From Bacteroidaceae bacterium (GTDB taxonomy: Bacteria > Bacteroidota > Bacteroidia > Bacteroidales > Bacteroidaceae), in the NCBI GenBank assembly GCA_017642425.1, contig JAGCPB010000109.1:1-64000 (forward strand): a stretch of DNA of 64,000 bases, in the 5' to 3' direction. Below, in pieces: positions 1 through 8,670 of the stretch (position 1 is the first letter of the stretch; each line of letters starts with the position of its first letter). The notes below the pieces were generated by a model. The model worked only from the letters and a program-made list of their open reading frames with translations. It did not search any database and was not told the origin of the DNA. Made by a program: the position numbers and the translations under genes.

Positions 1-2207
1 GTGGGGTCGAACGGCTTGCCGGTGTCACTTATTATGAATGACAATTGGGTGTCGTTGGCTTTTGCCTCAATCGTTATGTCACCTTTGGTTCCTTTAGGGT
101 ATGCGTAGTTCATTATGTTGACCACGGCCTCCTCAATAGCCAGGTTGATCTGTATGGTGGTTGCCATGTCGAATCCGTTGGCCTCACAAACCTCATCTAT
201 GAAAGTGTTGAGTCTAGGAACGCGCTTTATGTCATTGGTGAGGGTAAGCGAGCGCTGGTATGTTATATCCTCCTGGTGCTTTGTGTATTGGATGGCCAGC
301 ATGGTCAGGTCATCGCTCTGGTCGGCTTCACCTACAAACGCGCGGACCGCTCCCATCATCTCATCCACTATTACCATAGGCTTGAAATTGTCGTCTTGCT
401 GCAGTCTGCGTGCCGTTTCCATTACCCGTGTCATTTCAAACTGCTGATGGCTGATGTTCTCGGCCTCGTTAAGTCCGTCGGTGTACATGAAAACCGTAGT
501 CTCAGGATCCACCAGCGTTTCCTGCTTGGTGAACTTCCATCCGCCCATTACGCCTATAGGCAGATTTGAATCGACAGGCAGCAATCCCGCTCCGGTGTGA
601 CCCACCAGCAGAGGCGCGTCATGTCCGGCATTGCAGTAGTGCAGACGTCCGGTAGGAAGATCCAGTACGCCCATAAAGAAGGTTACGAACATATTGGAAT
701 CGTTGTCCCTTGACATCACCTCGTTAAGGGTGTAAACGATACGTTCCGGTGAGGATTCGTGTATGGATATGGTGCGGAACAACGCTTTGGTGACAACCAT
801 ATAGAGTGATGCGGGAATCCCTTTGCCAGATACGTCACCTATGCAGAAGAACAGCTTCTCGTCACGGATGTAGAAATCAAAAAGGTCACCGCCTACCTCC
901 TTTGCGGGGGTCAATTGACCGAATACGTCTATGTCATTGCGTTCGGGGAAGGGTGGGAATATCTTGGGCAGCATGGCCATCTGAATGTCGCGTGCAATCT
1001 TAAGTTCACCCTCTATGCGACCTTTCTGCTCATTGGCGATTTTAAGTTCCTCTATCTGTTGGACAAGTGACTGCTGCATGTGATGGAAAGACAGGCTCAG
1101 TTGTCCTATCTCATCATTGCGGTTAAGATCGGACAGTTCCTCGTCCAGGCGTCCCGAGGCAATGGCCTCGGCCTGATAGGCAAGTTCCTCGAGCGGTTCC
1201 ATCTGTTTGGAAATGACACCGCTGAATATCATCAGCATAAGCATCAGGCCTACTATAACTATTCCGGCTATGGTGTTAGCCAGGTGATAGTATCCGCTGA
1301 ATATATCCCTTGTAGGACATACCAGACCTACACTCCATCCTGTGTCACCAAGGGGCTTGTAAAGGACATAACACTCCTCACCGTAGAGATCCAACTTGCG
1401 ATAGCCCTCCTCACCGGCCTGCATGGCATGTCCCAGATTAGTTATTGCAGTGTCCGGCTCAAGCAGGGTCTGGGTGAAGATGGTCTGGTAGAAGAGTTTT
1501 GTGGTATCGGGATGTACAAAGAACGTTCCGCCTTTTCCTATCATTATGGTATAGGAGTTAGGGTAGGGCTTTACAGCCGATATGGTCTGTGAGAGCCATT
1601 CAATGGACAGGTCAACGGATATGGCACCTATGAAGTTGTTCTGATGGTCCTTGATGGGTTTGCAGTAGGAAATGATCATCTCGGGCGATGTGATGTTTTC
1701 CGGGTTGAAATCCACAAAAGGCTCGGTCCAACAGGGCCGATCCAAAAGTTTGGGCAACTGATACCAGTCCATTGAGAAATACTGGTAATGGTCATTGCCC
1801 TCCTGAGTGGTCTCAATCCCATCGCCGGTGTTCAGGGAATAAGCCGAGAAATACTGACCTTTCTCCTTGAAATAGAACGGCTCGAATGATATGGAGCAAC
1901 CGTTAAGGTCGGGATTGTTCTCCAGGATACGGCGGGAGTAGACAAACATGGAATCCGGCGCATCCAGATGCCTGGTAATGAGCCAGTCCGTGTTGTCGGT
2001 GGCAACCTTGACCTTGGTCAATATGTTGTCTACATGCTGTATCGTATTGTCAAGGATGAGCATGGCGTTTCTGATGGCGATTCTCTGAACGGCCATGCGG
2101 GACTCGTTAAAGAAGACGCCCATTGCAGCTATGAAAATGAGTCCGGCGAACAGCACTGTCCAAAGACTCAGTTTTGTAGAAAGTGATCTTTTCTTTTTCT
2201 GCTTCAT
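1..2207 (-). CDS. SpoIIE-type serine phosphatase with CACHE sensor, HAMP and HATPase domains (C-terminus cut by window edge)
   Basis: Membrane-bound PP2C/SpoIIE phosphatase, the class that dephosphorylates anti-sigma-factor antagonists in partner-switching cascades. I translated it from the ATG at 2207; the frame stays open to base 1, giving about 735 residues. Seen in order: an N-terminal membrane helix (about 12-32), a long extracytoplasmic segment of CACHE type (about 35-300), a second helix (about 306-328), HAMP (330-380), a short coiled coil, and the phosphatase domain with acidic metal-site motifs GGDLFDF (near 438) and IGDVSGKG (near 453). A C-terminal RsbW-like ATPase domain follows, with an N-box (EEAVVNIMNYAY) and the G1 motif DTGKPFDP just before the edge. 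The combination of phosphatase and anti-sigma-like kinase fold in one chain is known in Bacteroidota. It follows the binding-protein gene by 12 bp, so the two are probably one operon. The ligand and the partner are not visible. Confidence 0.88.
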   Translation of the reverse strand, partial: MKQKKKRSLSTKLSLWTVLFAGLIFIAAMGVFFNESRMAVQRIAIRNAMLILDNTIQHVDNILTKVKVATDNTDWLITRHLDAPDSMFVYSRRILENNPDLNGCSISFEPFYFKEKGQYFSAYSLNTGDGIETTQEGNDHYQYFSMDWYQLPKLLDRPCWTEPFVDFNPENITSPEMIISYCKPIKDHQNNFIGAISVDLSIEWLSQTISAVKPYPNSYTIMIGKGGTFFVHPDTTKLFYQTIFTQTLLEPDTAITNLGHAMQAGEEGYRKLDLYGEECYVLYKPLGDTGWSVGLVCPTRDIFSGYYHLANTIAGIVIVGLMLMLMIFSGVISKQMEPLEELAYQAEAIASGRLDEELSDLNRNDEIGQLSLSFHHMQQSLVQQIEELKIANEQKGRIEGELKIARDIQMAMLPKIFPPFPERNDIDVFGQLTPAKEVGGDLFDFYIRDEKLFFCIGDVSGKGIPASLYMVVTKALFRTISIHESSPERIVYTLNEVMSRDNDSNMFVTFFMGVLDLPTGRLHYCNAGHDAPLLVGHTGAGLLPVDSNLPIGVMGGWKFTKQETLVDPETTVFMYTDGLNEAENISHQQFEMTRVMETARRLQQDDNFKPMVIVDEMMGAVRAFVGEADQSDDLTMLAIQYTKHQEDITYQRSLTLTNDIKRVPRLNTFIDEVCEANGFDMATTIQINLAIEEAVVNIMNYAYPKGTKGDITIEAKANDTQLSFIISDTGKPFDP

Positions 2208-2219
2208 ACCGGCACCGTT

Positions 2220-3185
2220 TTACTCATCGATAAGTTCATTGTAAGTGATCTGGCGTTCAATCATTCCGCTTTCAAGCATCAGGTTGCTGGCCTGTTCAAC
2301 CATATCGGGGCGCAGACGGAACTCATACTGTCCTGATTCTCTGTCCTTGAGAAGACTCAGGACTTCATCAAGCATAAGTTTCTGTAGCACCCTATTAGTG
2401 GCAATGTGATCCTTCTGGACGTATCTCATCACTATCTCAAGAGTCTCTTCCGGGTTCTGGATAGCCCATTCCCAGCCCTGACGGCTGGCCTCTGCGAATT
2501 TCCGTGCCTGATCCTTATGGCTTTCATAATACTCCTTTGTCATGTAAACGCCATCCTCCTGGATGTTGTATCCGTGATCCCGGAACCTGTATACACATTC
2601 TTCATTGAGTTCAAAGCCTGTCTGAACCAGTTGGTAGTATTCGTTGTAACTCATGGCAAGGGTTGCATCTATGGCTCCCGAAATGAACAGGTTCACGTTG
2701 TTGGCATAAGGAGTCCAACGGTAGTCAAGATTCTCCTTGAGACTCATTCCTATGGCAATCTGTCCGAATCCGGCATTCCAGATTCCCACTTTTTCGCCAA
2801 CCTGCTTCAGCGGGTTCATTCCCCGGCGTGAGATTATTACCATGGCATTGTTCATGGATGTCTGAAGTATGTTGACAAGTGGTATGCCGTCATTGATTAT
2901 CTCCATGGCCTGCGCAAGCTGAAGCGTGGTGGCCTGACTTTCGTTATCGCGGATTCGGCTGATGGCCGATTGCGTTACGGACGGATGTACGATTTCGACA
3001 TCTATTCCGGCTTTATAGTAGAAGCCCATCTCCAGTGCCACATAATAACCGGCAAACTGAGCCTGAGTGGTCCATTGAGGAGTGAAGATTATCTTTTCCT
3101 GTGCATTCAGTGCCACAGATAACAGACAAGCTGTAAGTGCCAGCGCTGCGCCCTTTTTAATACTGAATAATGCTGAGCGAATCAT
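2220..3185 (-). CDS. Periplasmic substrate-binding protein, NMT1/SsuA-like
   Basis: A 321-residue secreted binding protein of the NMT1/THI5 or SsuA type (families that bind thiamine pyrimidine precursors or sulfonates). The chosen ATG gives a clear signal peptide (MIRSALFSIKK, then a hydrophobic run ending LNAQ). The upstream extension from 3275 adds an unlikely 30-residue hydrophilic leader and runs through the divergent promoter region. The body opens with the family pattern FTPQWTTQAQFAGYYVALEMGFYY, split here as FTPQWTTQAQFAGYY and VALEMGFYY, and continues with a type II periplasmic binding fold. No ABC permease or ATPase is nearby. The next gene downstream is a CACHE-type phosphatase, so this protein may present a ligand to that sensor instead of feeding a transporter; that is inference. 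A TATATTTG element at 3192-3199 lies immediately upstream and would give a very short leader. Confidence 0.82.
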   Translation of the reverse strand: MIRSALFSIKKGAALALTACLLSVALNAQEKIIFTPQWTTQAQFAGYYVALEMGFYYKAGIDVEIVHPSVTQSAISRIRDNESQATTLQLAQAMEIINDGIPLVNILQTSMNNAMVIISRRGMNPLKQVGEKVGIWNAGFGQIAIGMSLKENLDYRWTPYANNVNLFISGAIDATLAMSYNEYYQLVQTGFELNEECVYRFRDHGYNIQEDGVYMTKEYYESHKDQARKFAEASRQGWEWAIQNPEETLEIVMRYVQKDHIATNRVLQKLMLDEVLSLLKDRESGQYEFRLRPDMVEQASNLMLESGMIERQITYNELIDE

Positions 3186-3191
3186 ATCTTG

Positions 3192-3220
3192 CAAATATAT
3201 GGATAAAATTGCTATTTTTG
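3192..3220. promoter_or_regulatory. Divergent -7 promoter elements
   Basis: The 55 bp between the binding-protein gene (-) and the small membrane-protein gene (+) contain two matches to the Bacteroidota -7 element TAnnTTTG. TATATTTG is read on the minus strand at 3192-3199 and TATTTTTG on the plus strand at 3213-3220. No good -33 TTTG is at the ideal spacing for either. The plus-strand element rules out the longer upstream starts of the (+) gene. Confidence 0.5.
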
Positions 3221-3240
3221 CGTTATATTTACTGAAAGAT

Positions 3241-3717
3241 ATGGTATGCGTTTTATCTCTTCTTTGCTTAGTCATTGGACTTCTGGTCGGTTATCTGTAT
3301 GGAAAGGGAAAGGCCGGTAAAGATTATAAGGCACATACACAGGAGCTTCTTGATGCCCGTCAGAAAGCGTATGATGACATGCTGGCCGCCCTGCGAATAA
3401 TCAACCTGACCTGGACCCAGATAGCCCAGGCTCAGAACCATGAGCTGGTATATGAGTTGGCCAATGAGATGATGGATCGCGTGGGTCAGTTCATGGACCG
3501 GTACAAGGCTATAGGTAAGGCACTGGAGAGTGCAGGCAAGGCATATGAGGCAGCCGGAAAGAAGCTGGAACCAAGCGGGCAGAGCATAATCCAGACCTGT
3601 GCCAAATTGCAGAAACTGGGTGCCAAGCAAAGTTCCAAGAACCCTATATCACAGTTGCAGGACGCTGATCTGGAGGGTTCAAAAGAATTGCCGGAACCTG
3701 AACCTGAAAATGACTGA
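3241..3717 (+). CDS. Small membrane-anchored coiled-coil protein
   Basis: Protein of 158 residues with one N-terminal membrane helix (MVCVLSLLCLVIGLLVGYLYG) followed by a lysine-rich turn and a long, highly charged helical region typical of a coiled coil, then a glutamate/proline-rich tail. The layout recalls the N-terminal anchor and coiled coil of RmuC or YhcB-type proteins, but there is no nuclease domain, so I give no function. The ATG at 3241 was chosen over ATGs at 3082 and 3199 because it puts the membrane helix first and lies about 20 bp after a TATTTTTG promoter element. It is transcribed away from the binding-protein gene and towards the beta-barrel-like gene at 3813. Confidence 0.65.
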   Translation: MVCVLSLLCLVIGLLVGYLYGKGKAGKDYKAHTQELLDARQKAYDDMLAALRIINLTWTQIAQAQNHELVYELANEMMDRVGQFMDRYKAIGKALESAGKAYEAAGKKLEPSGQSIIQTCAKLQKLGAKQSSKNPISQLQDADLEGSKELPEPEPEND

Positions 3718-3750
3718 TTTAGGATTTTCCCCCTGTTCTTTTAGGGAAAA

Positions 3751-3786
3751 TACCCTATTGCGGGTAAACTATCCTCAATATCTTTG
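3751..3786 (+). promoter_or_regulatory. Promoter with overlapping palindrome upstream of the secreted protein gene
   Basis: TATCTTTG at 3779-3786 matches the -7 element TAnnTTTG, with TTG at 3758-3760 about 18 bp upstream as a -33 element. The perfect inverted repeat TACCC-N6-GGGTA (3751-3766) sits on the -33 element, and TAGGG just upstream (3742-3746) can also pair with the same CCCTA. An operator in this position would block polymerase; the binding protein is unknown. Confidence 0.5.
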
Positions 3787-3812
3787 TAATTGGATTTAAA
3801 CCTGAAAGCTTT

Positions 3813-4883
3813 ATGAAGAAGTTCATGATTTTGATGATGGCTGTTATGCTTCCGCTTACGGCCGTGTACGGAAAGAAAAAGGACAAATCAAACATAATGG
3901 TGTGGGGTGAGGTGGTTACCGCCCAGGACGGTAAGGACTATCTTACCATGTACAAGAACTGCCCCGCAGAGGTCACGGCGCAATTCCATTTTGTTTATAC
4001 AGACAAGACCAAGTCAGAGATGTATGACCTTTTCATGCCCGATACCGTAGCCCAGGTCAATGATCCCGTTCCGGTTGATAAGCCAGTAAAAGAGGTCGTG
4101 GTTGACAATATCATATACAGCACTTTAGATGCAGAGGGCAAGAAATACAGCACCAGTGATCCTGATGATCCCGTACTGGCCATGCTGCTGGTTGACCTGT
4201 TTGATTTTTATCACGATCTATTCTGGTTTGATGTAACTCACAGGGCACGTTATTATGACGGCCGTCATTATGACAACTGGACACCTTCAAATTCAAGCCG
4301 ATACAACAAATCACATTCCAGCTCGAGCCGCCCAAAGAGTTCTGATCTGGATTTGTCCAAGGTCGATGATGAAGCGCTGCTTATAGGAGCAGCTGCAGTT
4401 GCGGTGGCATCGGCCGGAATGATTGTAGGCGTAGTCAAGAACTGGAATGTACCCGATGACCGCTTTCCTTACTTCTCCGTGTCTCCTCAAGTCCAGTTAC
4501 TGACCCAGACCGGAACAGTCCGTGACGTGCTCCAGTTCAAATACAGGTTCGGCAATCACGGAGGAATCTCTGTTCTGGGTGATTTGGGTTACACCACAGG
4601 CTCATTGCTTGAGAAAGGAATGTTCGATTCCGGTTTCACATGGAGTCTTGGCGTAGGACTTGATATAGGCGCATTCTCACTCTCTTTCCGCGGCAAACCG
4701 TCAGTAAGCGGTTGGCACGATGAGAATTTCTTTACCTGCCAATTGGGCTATGACATATTCCTTACCAGAGACCTTGCACTTGACTTGAGTGCCGGCGTCG
4801 GCGTAGTAGAGTATTATGAAGGATGTTGTGCCAAACTGTACTGGGAGGTTCCGCTTTCAGTCGGCCTGCTCTGGAAGTTCTAG
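3813..4883 (+). CDS. Secreted protein with probable C-terminal beta-barrel, unknown function
   Basis: Protein of 356 residues with a signal peptide (MKKFMILMMAVMLPLTAVYG). The N-terminal half is an acidic soluble region. A serine-rich low-complexity linker (SNSSRYNKSHSSSSRPKSS, about 160-180) follows, then a glycine/alanine-rich hydrophobic helix (about 192-212, LLIGAAAVAVASAGMIVGVV). The last 140 residues alternate hydrophobic and polar positions with many glycines and aromatic ends and finish in LLWKF, as in outer-membrane beta-barrels. I do not recognise a named family. Its stop codon abuts the stop of the convergent lysA gene with no base between them, so there is no room for a terminator there. 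Confidence 0.7.
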   Translation: MKKFMILMMAVMLPLTAVYGKKKDKSNIMVWGEVVTAQDGKDYLTMYKNCPAEVTAQFHFVYTDKTKSEMYDLFMPDTVAQVNDPVPVDKPVKEVVVDNIIYSTLDAEGKKYSTSDPDDPVLAMLLVDLFDFYHDLFWFDVTHRARYYDGRHYDNWTPSNSSRYNKSHSSSSRPKSSDLDLSKVDDEALLIGAAAVAVASAGMIVGVVKNWNVPDDRFPYFSVSPQVQLLTQTGTVRDVLQFKYRFGNHGGISVLGDLGYTTGSLLEKGMFDSGFTWSLGVGLDIGAFSLSFRGKPSVSGWHDENFFTCQLGYDIFLTRDLALDLSAGVGVVEYYEGCCAKLYWEVPLSVGLLWKF

Positions 4884-6002
4884 TCAGAACTTACCCGGCT
4901 CGGAGGCTGGGAGCGGACGGCAGTTGTACTGTGATGCCATGGTCTCTCCGTAGGCTCCGGCGCTCATGAGTGCTATCAGGTCACCACGATGAACCTCGGG
5001 CAGCATCTCATCCTTTCCAAATATGTCCGATGACTCGCAGATGGGTCCTACCACATCATACTTCTGAACGGGGCCGTTTGAGGTCAGGTTCACAATCTTA
5101 TGATGTGCTCCGTACAGCGCGGGGCGGATAAGTTCTGTAAATCCGGCATCCACTATTGCGAACTTCTTTATTGTTCCCTGTTTTACATACAGGACTTTGG
5201 TTATCAGGCGTCCGCACTGGGCAACTATTGCGCGGCCCAGCTCAAAGTGAAGCTGCTGGCCCGGACGGAGTTTGAGTTCATTACGGAATACTTCAAAGAA
5301 CTGCTTGAAATCAGGAACTGGATTCTCCATTGGATTGTCATAATCCACTCCCAGACCGCCGCCCACGTTGATGCTGTTAAGCTTTATTCCGTGGGCCTCA
5401 AGCTTGTCCTGCAGATTATTGATTTTTTGGCAGAGCAGACGGAACGGCTCCATATCAAGAATCTGTGAACCTATGTGGAAATGTAGTCCCTCAAATTTGA
5501 AGCATGGGTTCTGCTGTGCCTTGCGGATTATGGGCATAAGCACGGGAATCTCTATGCCGAATTTGTTCTCAGCCTTGCCGGTGGTGATGTTTGCGTGGGT
5601 GTGTGCATCCACATCGGGGTTTACGCGCAGTGCTATGTGGGCTGTCTTGCCAAGAATGGCGCAACGCTCTGCAATCACGTCAAGTTCCGCCTCTGATTCT
5701 ACGTTAAAGCACAGTATGCCGGCGTTGAGCGCCAGGTCTATCTCCCAGTCTGCCTTGCCTACACCTGCAAAGACTATTGATGATGCGGGGAATCCGTTGT
5801 CAAGGGCTGTCTGTATCTCACCGCCGCTTACACAGTCTATTCCTAAACCGTACTCATTGATATGCTTGAGCAGCAGGGGATTCGCGTTGGCCTTGATGGC
5901 ATAATGCATGTGCCAGTCGGGGTTGCCGCCCATGCACTCTTCTATTGACTTGAGGGTACGCTCCAATATCCCCAGGTCATACTGGTAGTATGGTGTTCGC
6001 AT
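4884..6002 (-). CDS. lysA: Diaminopimelate decarboxylase
   Basis: Fold-type III PLP enzyme that decarboxylates meso-diaminopimelate to L-lysine, the last step of lysine synthesis. The PLP-binding lysine is K37 in HYAIKAN. Other family motifs are HFHIGSQ, the glycine-rich phosphate loop NVGGGLGVDY, ELGRAIV and the C-terminal substrate-site block PICESSDIF followed by MSAGAYG. It has 372 residues; enzymes of this group are often 380-420, and the short N-terminus seems complete because it starts directly with the conserved TPYYQYDL. It is the last gene of a his-ftsE-lysC-lysA operon and starts 2 bp after the lysC stop, so aspartokinase and the last lysine enzyme are translated together. Confidence 0.95.
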   Translation of the reverse strand: MRTPYYQYDLGILERTLKSIEECMGGNPDWHMHYAIKANANPLLLKHINEYGLGIDCVSGGEIQTALDNGFPASSIVFAGVGKADWEIDLALNAGILCFNVESEAELDVIAERCAILGKTAHIALRVNPDVDAHTHANITTGKAENKFGIEIPVLMPIIRKAQQNPCFKFEGLHFHIGSQILDMEPFRLLCQKINNLQDKLEAHGIKLNSINVGGGLGVDYDNPMENPVPDFKQFFEVFRNELKLRPGQQLHFELGRAIVAQCGRLITKVLYVKQGTIKKFAIVDAGFTELIRPALYGAHHKIVNLTSNGPVQKYDVVGPICESSDIFGKDEMLPEVHRGDLIALMSAGAYGETMASQYNCRPLPASEPGKF

Positions 6003-6004
6003 GT

Positions 6005-7327
6005 TTACTTGTTGTTGAAGAGTACGTCACTAAGGCGCTGCAAAGCGGCTTTCTTATCTGTTCCCTTTACCAGGAATGAGATGTTGTAGTTGCTTCCGCC
6101 ATATGATATCATACGAACGGGGATATCGGCCAGGGCATCCAGGGCGCGGGACTCGAATCCCAGGTTCTCCCAAACCATATCGCCTACAACGCAGATTATG
6201 CACATATCCTTGTCAACGGTCACCGTGCCATACTTCTTGAGTTCGGCCACGATATCCTCCAGATGCTTAGTGTTGTCTATTGACATTGATACACCAACCT
6301 CTGATGTGCAGATCATATCGATTGATGTGCGGTGGGTCTCAAACACCTCGAATACCTTCTTTAAGAAACCGTGCGCCAGCAGCATTCGGCTTGACTTGAT
6401 CTTGATGGCGGTGATGTTTTCCTTAGCTGCTACTGCTGCTATGCGGCCGGGCTCCGAACGGTTGTCAATCAGAGTGCCGGGAGCGGTTGGCTCCATCGTG
6501 TTGAGCAGACGTACCGGTATGTTGGCTGCCTTGGCAGGCTGTATGCAGGTGGGGTGGAGTATCTTGGCTCCAAAGTAGGCAAGCTCGGCTGCCTCCTCAA
6601 AATGCAGATGACGTACCGGCTGGGTGTTGTCAACCACACGTGGATCATTGTTGTGCATGCCGTCAATATCGGTCCATATCTGGATCTCATCGGCCTTGAT
6701 GGCTGCGCCCAGGATTGATGCGGTATAGTCGCTTCCGCCGCGCTGCAGGTTGTCAATGTCACCGTTTGCGTTGCGGCAGATGAATCCCTGGGTTATGTAA
6801 ATCTGCATTCCGGGAACTGCCTTTAGGGTTTTGGCTGCATGCTCCGCAATGAAGTTCATGTCGGGTTCTGCATCGGCATCGGTCTTCATGAAATCCAGTG
6901 CCGGCAGTAGAGCGGCCTTTATACCCTGCTCCTTAAGGTAGCTGGTAACCATATATGTTGAAATCAACTCGCCCTGGGCAAGAATGATCTTCTCCTCTTT
7001 CTCGGTAAAGTTATCCTTGGAGAATGACTGCAGGTATGAGAACTTGTCTTCAAGGAATTTCTGTACATCGTCCCGGTTCTCCTTCTTGGAGAGCAACTCG
7101 GGAACGTGTGCGTAATACTTGGCGCGAAGGCGGTTGATTACGTCATCTGCACCGGCCTTGTTGCCTCCGTAAAGGTACTGGGCTATCTCTACAAGTGAGT
7201 TTGTGGTGCCTGACATGGCCGACAGGACTACCAGTTTCTGCTGTCCGTCTTCAGTGATAAGGCGGCTTACTTCTTTCATTCTTTCGGGGCTTCCTACTGA
7301 TGTGCCTCCGAATTTCAATACTTTCAT
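6005..7327 (-). CDS. lysC: Aspartate kinase, monofunctional
   Basis: Phosphorylates L-aspartate, the first step towards lysine, threonine, methionine and diaminopimelate. It has 440 residues: the kinase domain begins KFGGTSVGS (4-12) and includes the aspartate-binding region around GGSDYTAS, followed by two ACT domains in the last 140 residues (for example SEVGVSMSIDN), the usual site of lysine feedback. There is no fused homoserine dehydrogenase. This is the LysC (AK-III-like) arrangement. It is co-transcribed with lysA downstream (2 bp) and ftsE upstream (1 bp), which suggests that it is the lysine-dedicated isoenzyme. No lysine riboswitch is visible upstream. Confidence 0.95.
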   Translation of the reverse strand: MKVLKFGGTSVGSPERMKEVSRLITEDGQQKLVVLSAMSGTTNSLVEIAQYLYGGNKAGADDVINRLRAKYYAHVPELLSKKENRDDVQKFLEDKFSYLQSFSKDNFTEKEEKIILAQGELISTYMVTSYLKEQGIKAALLPALDFMKTDADAEPDMNFIAEHAAKTLKAVPGMQIYITQGFICRNANGDIDNLQRGGSDYTASILGAAIKADEIQIWTDIDGMHNNDPRVVDNTQPVRHLHFEEAAELAYFGAKILHPTCIQPAKAANIPVRLLNTMEPTAPGTLIDNRSEPGRIAAVAAKENITAIKIKSSRMLLAHGFLKKVFEVFETHRTSIDMICTSEVGVSMSIDNTKHLEDIVAELKKYGTVTVDKDMCIICVVGDMVWENLGFESRALDALADIPVRMISYGGSNYNISFLVKGTDKKAALQRLSDVLFNNK

Positions 7328-7328
7328 G

Positions 7329-8054
7329 TTATTGTTGTTTTTCGGTTATTTCCTCTTGCTCTTGAGCCACAGTGGCGTCGGCATCAACCAGGAGTTTGCG
7401 GCCCTGACACTTGAACACGCGGCCGGGGAACTCCTCAATCCACTGCAGATTGTGGGTGATCATCAGGATTGTGGTACCGCTCTGTCCCACCTTGTGCAGG
7501 ATTTCCATGATCTGGCGTCCGGTCTCAGGATCCAGATTGCCTGTGGGCTCGTCGGCCAGGATCAGTTTGGGGTCGTTCAGCAGGGCGCGGGCTATACATA
7601 TACGCTGCTGCTCTCCGCCTGAAAGCTCGTGCGGCATCTTGTAGCCCTTGGTATCCATGCCCACCATAGCCAATACCTGGAATATCTTCTGGTGTATGAG
7701 TTTTTTATCCTTCCAGCCGGTTGATTTGAGCACAAAGCTGAGATTATCAAAAACGTTTCGGTCTGTAAGCAGCTGGAAATCCTGAAACACGATTCCCATC
7801 TGACGGCGTAGACGTGGAATATGGCGTTTCTTCATATTCACCAGGTCCATTCCCAATACAATTGCGTGGCTGTCTGGCATGGGGCAGAGCACGTCCAGTT
7901 CACAGTACAGGGTCTTGAACAGTGAACTCTTGCCGGAGCCCACCTTGCCTATCAGATAGACAAAATCGCCCTCCTGCACTGTAAAAGTGACGTCGCCCAG
8001 GACATACATGTCCTCCTGACGCACCTCAACGTTTCTGTAATCTATTATATCCAT
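7329..8054 (-). CDS. ftsE: Cell-division ABC ATPase FtsE
   Basis: ATP-binding subunit that with FtsX couples the divisome to peptidoglycan hydrolase activation at the inner membrane. In 241 residues: Walker [10 protein letters not shown] (36-44), Q-loop FQDFQLL, ABC signature LSGGEQQR, Walker [13 protein letters not shown] and the switch histidine in MITHNLQW. The N-terminal IDYRNVEV and the absence of an extra domain fit FtsE better than LolD or MacB. No ftsX is in the window; in Bacteroidota the two genes are often apart. It lies between hisIE (11 bp) and lysC (1 bp), which is an unusual place for a division gene. The C-terminus carries an acidic/glutamine-rich tail. Confidence 0.87.
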   Translation of the reverse strand: MDIIDYRNVEVRQEDMYVLGDVTFTVQEGDFVYLIGKVGSGKSSLFKTLYCELDVLCPMPDSHAIVLGMDLVNMKKRHIPRLRRQMGIVFQDFQLLTDRNVFDNLSFVLKSTGWKDKKLIHQKIFQVLAMVGMDTKGYKMPHELSGGEQQRICIARALLNDPKLILADEPTGNLDPETGRQIMEILHKVGQSGTTILMITHNLQWIEEFPGRVFKCQGRKLLVDADATVAQEQEEITEKQQ

Positions 8055-8065
8055 TTTGTGGCGGT

Positions 8066-8662
8066 TTATTCCTTGTGGCGTTTTACCAGTTCTGCGGCCA
8101 GCTCCTCAATGCGGTGCCCCTTTGACGTGAGCAGCACTATGAGGTGGTAGATAAGATCCGATGCCTCATAGATAAGACGGTCATCGGTGCCGTTAGTAGC
8201 CTCAATCACGGTCTCTACAGCCTCTTCGCCCACCTTTTGGGCCATGCGGTTGACTCCGCTCTTGAAAAGCGATGTGGTGTATGAACCCTCGGGCATCTCC
8301 TTGTAGCGGCGCTCTATGAAATCCTGCAGGTAAGACAGGAAATTCAGGTCAACAGAGTTCTGCTCATTCCAGCAGGTGTCGGCACCGGTATGGCAAACCG
8401 GACCGTCGGGACGGGCCTTGATAAGCAGTGTGTCCTGATCGCAGTCCATGAGTATCTCCTTTACGTTCAGGAAGTTGCCGCTTGTTTCGCCTTTAGTCCA
8501 AAGGCAGTTTCTGGTGCGGCTCCAGAATGTGACTTTTCCGGTCTCTACGGTCTTGTCATAGGCCTCCTTGTTCATGAAACCAAGCATCAGGACCTTGCGT
8601 GTGACATTGTCCTGAACGATGGCGGGTACAAGACCGCCCATTTTCTCGAAATTGATGTCCAT
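8066..8662 (-). CDS. hisIE: Bifunctional phosphoribosyl-AMP cyclohydrolase / phosphoribosyl-ATP pyrophosphatase
   Basis: Carries out steps two and three of histidine synthesis. The N-terminal HisI domain has the metal-binding DCDQD motif and CHTGADTCW, which supplies cysteine zinc ligands. The C-terminal HisE domain (from about residue 105) has the helical MazG-like motif KVGEEAVETVIEA and the acidic EASDLIYHL. The start at 8662 (MDINFEKMGGLVPAIVQD) matches the usual family N-terminus and leaves 8 bp after hisF. The alternative at 8701 would overlap hisF and add 13 unlikely residues. Length is 198 residues, normal for the fusion. Confidence 0.94.
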   Translation of the reverse strand: MDINFEKMGGLVPAIVQDNVTRKVLMLGFMNKEAYDKTVETGKVTFWSRTRNCLWTKGETSGNFLNVKEILMDCDQDTLLIKARPDGPVCHTGADTCWNEQNSVDLNFLSYLQDFIERRYKEMPEGSYTTSLFKSGVNRMAQKVGEEAVETVIEATNGTDDRLIYEASDLIYHLIVLLTSKGHRIEELAAELVKRHKE

Positions 8663-8670
8663 TGGTATGT

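Noticed and set aside
45..1592. Several plus-strand open frames (45-569, 115-447, 806-1003, 1080-1592)
   Set aside because: They are antisense to the SpoIIE-type phosphatase, whose minus frame is open from 2207 to base 1 with clear domain motifs.
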